Shown piece after piece: positions 5,668 through 7,623 of a stretch of DNA of 7,623 nt. A program made the position numbers and the translations under genes. The stretch's first letter is position 1, and the number at the start of each line of letters is the position of its first letter. Source of the stretch: Anaerolineales bacterium (lineage in GTDB: Bacteria; Chloroflexota; Anaerolineae; B4-G1; DUEL01); assembly GCA_015662065.1 (NCBI GenBank), contig DQUX01000254.1, forward strand, positions 1 to 7,623. Direction: 5' to 3'. Below the pieces are notes generated by a model. It worked only from the letters and a program-made list of their open reading frames with translations. It was not told the DNA's origin and ran no database searches.

Positions 5668-6663
5668 TTGACGGAACTGTTGGACGGCTTGGTGATCAAG
5701 GCCCAGAGCGGCTTCTACACCGTCTGCACCGACCGGAGAGAGGTGGTCTGCCGGCTGCGAGGCCGGTTCAAGAAGGCCCGGTTGGACACCGACCCGGTGG
5801 CCGTGGGGGACCGGGTGCGCATCCACCTGATCCCCGACGGGACCGGAGTGATCGAGGAGGTCAGAGAGCGGGAGCGATCCCTGGCCCGGCTGGCCCCGCC
5901 CCCCGGCGGGCGGGGCTCCCGCCGTTGGGACCGGGAGGGGGATTTGGCGGAACGAGAACAGGTGATCCTGGCCAACCCCGACCAGGCGGTGTTTGTCTTC
6001 TCCTGCGCCGAACCAGACCCCCGCCTGCGGATGCTGGACCGGCTGTTGGTGGGAGCCGAACTCCAGCACATCCCCCCGGTCATCTGCGCCAACAAGATCG
6101 ACCTGGTGGGGCCCGACGAGGCCCGCCACCTCTTCGGCATCTACGAGGAGATCGGCTACCCGGTCGTCTACACCAGCGCCACCGAGGGGGTGGGGATCGA
6201 CCAACTGGACCGGCAACTGCGGGACAAGATCTCCGCCCTGGTGGGTCCCTCCGGCACCGGCAAGAGTAGCCTCCTGAACGCCATCCAACCCGGCCTGGGC
6301 CTGCAGGTGCGGGAGGTCAGCCAAGCCACCCGTAAGGGCCGCCACACCACGGCGGTGACTCAGCTCTTCCGGCTCGACCAAGGGGGATGGGTGGCAGACA
6401 CTCCCGGCATCCGCGCCCTGGCCCTCTTCGACGTGGACCCGGAAGAGCTGGACGCCTACTTCCCAGACATCGCCCCGCTGGTGACCGGGTGTCGCTTCTC
6501 CGATTGCACCCACACCGTCGAACCGGGCTGCGCGGTGCTGGAGGCGGTGGAGGAGGGCCGCGTCCACCTCCACCGATACGAGAGCTACGTCCGCCTGCGC
6601 CAGGAGCACCAGCGGCTGGCGGATATGTACTGGTGGGGGATCCGCCCCGAGGGTACGAAATAG
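5668..6663 (+). CDS. rsgA: Ribosome small subunit-dependent GTPase RsgA (YjeQ family)
   Basis: This cytoplasmic GTPase acts in late 30S ribosome subunit maturation. The protein has 331 residues. The start is TTG, with GGAGGAG (5651-5657) 10 nt upstream; MTELLDGLVIKAQSGFY is the usual beginning of the N-terminal OB-fold (about 1-75). The GTPase domain is circularly permuted as expected: G4 NKID (142-145), G5 TSA (169-171), G1/Walker A GPSGTGKSS (193-201), switch region RKGRHTT (222-228) and G3 DTPG (244-247). The C-terminal zinc motif is complete: C275-x4-C280-x-H282-x5-C288. The OB/GTPase linker is lengthened by a Pro/Gly/Arg-rich piece (about 76-90) whose DNA is a GC-rich inverted repeat. 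All catalytic features look intact. Confidence 0.96.
   Translation: MTELLDGLVIKAQSGFYTVCTDRREVVCRLRGRFKKARLDTDPVAVGDRVRIHLIPDGTGVIEEVRERERSLARLAPPPGGRGSRRWDREGDLAEREQVILANPDQAVFVFSCAEPDPRLRMLDRLLVGAELQHIPPVICANKIDLVGPDEARHLFGIYEEIGYPVVYTSATEGVGIDQLDRQLRDKISALVGPSGTGKSSLLNAIQPGLGLQVREVSQATRKGRHTTAVTQLFRLDQGGWVADTPGIRALALFDVDPEELDAYFPDIAPLVTGCRFSDCTHTVEPGCAVLEAVEEGRVHLHRYESYVRLRQEHQRLADMYWWGIRPEGTK
5893..5916. repeat. 9-bp perfect GC-only inverted repeat in the rsgA linker
   Basis: GCCCCGCCC (5893-5901) and GGGCGGGGC (5908-5916) are exact reverse complements around a 6-nt loop. The segment encodes part of the APPPGGRG linker between the OB-fold and the GTPase domain of RsgA. It may be a small repeat insertion like the one in thiP, or simply Pro/Gly codon composition in a GC-rich genome. 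Confidence 0.5.
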
Positions 6664-6718
6664 ATTCGCTGAGGCGACCGTCACCTACAGATGCATCAAA
6701 AGACGGCCCTTCCTCCCC
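6664..6718. other. Convergent intergenic gap without a recognisable terminator
   Basis: This is a 55-bp gap between the ends of rsgA (plus) and the M28 peptidase gene (minus). I see no strong hairpin followed by a T-run in either direction. The 12-mer AGGCGACCGTCA at 6672-6683 recurs at 6736-6747 inside the end of the peptidase gene. Confidence 0.6.
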
Positions 6719-7623
6719 TCATCGCCCCGCCAGCCAGGCGACCGTCAACGTGAGGGTCTCCCCGGTGGAGGCCAGCCGGTCGGGATCGATGCGATCGACG
6801 GTGTCGGTGGGCAGGTAGAAATCCCGCTCCGCCTCATCCCAGATCAGTTTGACGGTGGGGACCCCCCCGGCGTTGAAGGCGGCGTGCCACCCCTCCCCGG
6901 TGCTGCCCCTCCGCCACGCCCGCCGGTCCAGCAGGGCGGCCCCCGCCTCCAGCCGCTGGATCAGCGGCAGGTCGTGCTCCCGGGTGCCGTAGTACAGCAG
7001 CTTATACCCCCTCCCCCCGCCGACGCCGTCCAGCGCGATGACCCCCACGGTCCGCGTGAGGGGGACAACGGGGTGGGTCAGGTAATGGGCGACACCGGCA
7101 CTTCCCAACTCCTCAGCCCCCCACGCCACGAAGAGCACGCTGCGGGCCGGCCGGTACCCCGCCTCCCGCCAGACCCGCGCCATCTCCAGAAGCGCCGCCA
7201 CCCCGGAGCCGTTGTGGTTGGCACCGGGGAAGAGCACCCCGTCCGGCGATCGGCCGATGTGATCGTAGTGGGCGCCGACGATGAGCACCTCGTCCGCCAG
7301 CTCGGGGTCGTTCCCCGGCCACATCCCCAGGACATTGGCGGTGAGGGTCGTGGTGAGGGGGGAGCGCGCGAGGGACTGCCGCACCCGCACGCCCAGCGGA
7401 AGCGCCGGGGGAGAAGTCACCAGGTCCCGCTCTCCCACCCCCAGCCTCCCCAGCAGGGTCCCAAAGGCTTCCTCGGTAATCTCGAACACGGGGATGCCGA
7501 CCGTCGGTCTGAGAGCGGATCGGAGGCGCTCGGCTTGAAGGGTGTCCGGCTCCCTATCGGTGACGACGACCAGGCCGGCGGCGCCGCGCTCCGCCAGCGC
7601 CGCCGCCCGGGCCAGTGGGTCCG
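6719..7623 (-). CDS. M28 family metallopeptidase with PA-domain insert, N-terminus outside window; two atypical metal ligands
   Basis: These are the C-terminal 300 residues of a gene that enters from the right edge. The frame stays open past the internal GTG at 7489, so that GTG is not the start. The first 50 or so visible residues (LAERGAAGLVVVTDRE, TVGIPVFEITEEAFGTLL) look like the end of a protease-associated (PA) domain. The catalytic fold follows. HxD is present in VGAHYDHIG, the Glu pair in AWGAEELGSAG and the Asp in VIALDGVGGG. The usual GADDNxSG motif reads GANHNGSG, so the bridging Asp aligns with His (codon 7216-7214). The usual YHTPxDT reads FYLPTDT, so the last His aligns with Tyr (codon 6817-6815). 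Relatives are aminopeptidases or carboxypeptidases with two zinc ions, usually exported. With two of five ligands changed, activity or metal use may differ, or the protein may be a pseudoenzyme. The family call is firm; the activity is not. Confidence 0.88.
   Translation of the reverse strand, partial: DPLARAAALAERGAAGLVVVTDREPDTLQAERLRSALRPTVGIPVFEITEEAFGTLLGRLGVGERDLVTSPPALPLGVRVRQSLARSPLTTTLTANVLGMWPGNDPELADEVLIVGAHYDHIGRSPDGVLFPGANHNGSGVAALLEMARVWREAGYRPARSVLFVAWGAEELGSAGVAHYLTHPVVPLTRTVGVIALDGVGGGRGYKLLYYGTREHDLPLIQRLEAGAALLDRRAWRRGSTGEGWHAAFNAGGVPTVKLIWDEAERDFYLPTDTVDRIDPDRLASTGETLTLTVAWLAGR

Noticed and set aside
5578..6684. Long minus-strand open frame (368 codons) opposite rsgA
   Set aside because: It lies fully antisense to an intact rsgA with every GTPase motif, so it is a GC-driven shadow frame.
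7487..7489. GTG at 7489 as the start of the M28 peptidase
   Set aside because: The frame remains open to the window edge and the upstream residues continue a PA-domain-like sequence, so the gene simply enters from the right.

Overview
The window is GC-rich (roughly two thirds G+C by eye) and almost completely coding. It looks like part of a bacterial chromosome. Lipoproteins with Ala/Pro/Thr-rich linkers, a membrane-anchored TPR protein with a PTPTPT-type linker, and short palindromic repeats inside genes would fit Chloroflexota (for example an Anaerolineae-like lineage). That placement is inference; no taxonomic marker is present.

Left half, minus strand (about 1-4054): a thiamine salvage operon. 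A near-consensus sigma70-type promoter (TTGACA, 17 nt, TATACT) leads into a complete TPP riboswitch. Then follow thiN (thiamine pyrophosphokinase), thiB (thiamine-binding lipoprotein), thiP (fused two-domain permease) and the start of a lipoprotein gene that leaves the window. The genes are coupled by overlapping stop and start codons (ATGA, GTGA, TAATG). ThiB captures thiamine, ThiP carries it across the membrane and ThiN converts it to TPP, which should close the riboswitch. The ATPase partner (ThiQ) is not in the window.

Middle and right, plus strand (4062-6663): a divergent promoter, whose -35 box lies only 7 bp from that of the thiamine promoter, drives a single-pass membrane TPR protein with an inserted beta-rich domain. 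31 bp after it, and probably on the same transcript, lies rsgA, the circularly permuted GTPase of 30S ribosome maturation.

Right edge, minus strand (6719-7623): the C-terminal 300 residues of a PA-domain-containing M28 family metallopeptidase, convergent with rsgA. Two of its five expected zinc ligands appear substituted.

The points most worth a second look are: a perfect hairpin sitting between the thiN Shine-Dalgarno sequence and its ATG; two repeat elements that have become protein-coding sequence inside thiP, one of them forming its N-terminal hydrophobic segment; an uncharacterised lipoprotein translationally coupled to thiP; the double ligand change in the M28 peptidase; and the beta domain that interrupts the TPR array. 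I saw no CRISPR array, tRNA, rRNA, transposase or phage gene.
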